In this document: in pieces, positions 63,335-64,000 of the stretch | Layout: the number at the start of each line of letters is the position of its first letter | Position numbering within the stretch: position 1 is the stretch's first letter | Assembly: GCF_001011155.1 (NCBI RefSeq) | Contig: NZ_CP011479.1 | Location: 4,599,662 to 4,663,661, forward strand | Direction: 5' to 3' | Length of the DNA: 64,000 bases | Source of the DNA: Hoeflea sp. IMCC20628 | GTDB lineage: Bacteria; Pseudomonadota; Alphaproteobacteria; Rhizobiales; Rhizobiaceae | Translations under genes and position numbers: made by a program | The notes under the pieces: generated by a model | What the model was told of the DNA's origin: nothing | The model's input: only the letters and a program-made list of their open reading frames with translations | The model's database searches: none

Positions 63335-64000
63335 TCAAGGCCGGATCTGGCCGGTACCGTGGACGCGATACTTGAAGGACGTCAGTTGCTCGACGCCCAC
63401 CGGGCCGCGGGCGTGCATCTTGCCGGTGGCAATGCCGATTTCCGCACCCATGCCGAATTCACCGCCATCGGCGAACTGGGTGGAAGCATTGTGCAGCAGG
63501 ATTGCCGAATCAACTTCCGAGAAGAAGCGGTCGGCCACATCTGGGTCTTCGGCAATCACCGCCTCGGTGTGGTTCGATGACCACTGGGCAATATGATTGA
63601 TGGCGCCATCGATGCCATCGACGAAACGCGCGGCGATGATGGCGTCAAGATATTCGGTGCGCCAGTCATCTTCCGTGGCGGGTATTGACTGGGGCAGCAG
63701 TTCCATGACGGCGTTGTCGCCATGGATTTCGCATCCGGCGGCGGTCAGGTCGGCGAGGATATCGGCAGCAAGCCCGCGGTCAATGGCGCCGTCGAGCAGG
63801 AGGGTTTCAGCGGCACCGCAAATGCCGGTGCGGCGCATCTTGGCGTTGACCACGATGGCGCGGGCCATCGCAGGATCGGCGGACTTGTCGACATAGATGT
63901 GGCACAGGCCCTCGAGATGGGCAAAGACCGGCACACGGGCATCGGCCTGAACGCGTGCAACAAGGCTCTTGCCGCCGCGCGGCACGATGACATCAACCGC
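63335..64000 (-). CDS. proA: Gamma-glutamyl phosphate reductase, C-terminal part (runs off window)
   Basis: The last 221 or so residues of ProA; the 5' part lies beyond position 64000. The catalytic cysteine is in [13 protein letters not shown]. The [20 protein letters not shown] block and the C-terminal [13 protein letters not shown] motif are typical. It reduces gamma-glutamyl phosphate to the semialdehyde in proline synthesis. It overlaps the earliest possible nadD start. Confidence 0.95.
   Translation of the reverse strand, partial: AVDVIVPRGGKSLVARVQADARVPVFAHLEGLCHIYVDKSADPAMARAIVVNAKMRRTGICGAAETLLLDGAIDRGLAADILADLTAAGCEIHGDNAVMELLPQSIPATEDDWRTEYLDAIIAARFVDGIDGAINHIAQWSSNHTEAVIAEDPDVADRFFSEVDSAILLHNASTQFADGGEFGMGAEIGIATGKMHARGPVGVEQLTSFKYRVHGTGQIRP

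Overview
The window reads as chromosomal DNA of a GC-rich alphaproteobacterium of the Rhizobiales, most likely Rhizobiaceae or a close marine relative such as Hoeflea. This is an inference from four things. The order zapE-mdh-sucC-sucD-sucA-odhB-lpdA is rhizobial. The F1 ATP synthase operon is atpHAGDC with an Ala/Lys/Pro-rich AtpD N-terminus. There is an Omp19-like lipoprotein. Mosaic palindromic intergenic elements of a type common in rhizobial genomes are present. I saw no rRNA or tRNA genes, CRISPR arrays, transposases or prophage genes.

Layout. 1-2.8 kb: a palindromic repeat, a tiny ORF, an AT-rich convergent two-gene cassette (unknown protein plus DUF488 protein), then about 950 bp without a credible gene that carries two inverted copies of a mosaic palindrome. 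2.8-5.4 kb: polar amino-acid ABC transporter parts (binding protein and permease, with a GNAT gene between them and no ATPase) and a small secreted protein. 5.6-8.4 kb: leuC, a small secreted protein and another GNAT. 8.6-12.9 kb: sdhCDAB with an FkbM-type methyltransferase gene overlapping both sdhA and sdhB. 13.1-21.6 kb: creD-like gene, metC-like gene, a divergent oxidoreductase/LysR pair, an NAD-dependent reductase, an MFS transporter, a carboxymuconolactone-decarboxylase-family protein and an exported MsrA.

21.9-34.5 kb: Omp19-like lipoprotein, zapE and the long TCA array mdh-sucCD-(cupin, SnoaL-like)-sucA-odhB-(two unknowns)-lpdA. Together with sdhCDAB this covers succinate dehydrogenase, malate dehydrogenase, succinyl-CoA synthetase and the whole 2-oxoglutarate dehydrogenase complex. 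34.5-41.9 kb: DUF2867, a Pro/Ala-rich membrane protein, TraB/GumN protein, xerC, a PlsC-like acyltransferase, transaldolase and priA. 42.0-50.1 kb is accessory in character: thioesterase plus methyltransferase, DUF2061, an XRE regulator, a LysR gene divergent from a DsbA-like/degenerate MBL/SnoaL-like cluster, a secreted unknown, an EamA transporter and a small membrane protein.

50.4-55.4 kb: the F1 ATP synthase operon, closed by a strong terminator. 55.5-64 kb: minus-strand housekeeping genes. GNAT, Asp/Glu-racemase-like protein and RNA pyrophosphohydrolase overlap one another. They are followed upstream by a YibQ-type deacetylase, the ctpA protease, an EnvC-like activator, rlmH, rsfS, nadD and the 3' part of proA, which runs off the window.

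The best leads for new biology are the AT-rich DUF488 cassette, the FkbM gene embedded in the sdh operon, the repeated insertion of non-TCA genes into TCA operons, the DsbA/MBL/SnoaL cluster whose MBL protein has lost its metal-binding histidines, and the racemase homologue without its first catalytic residue.
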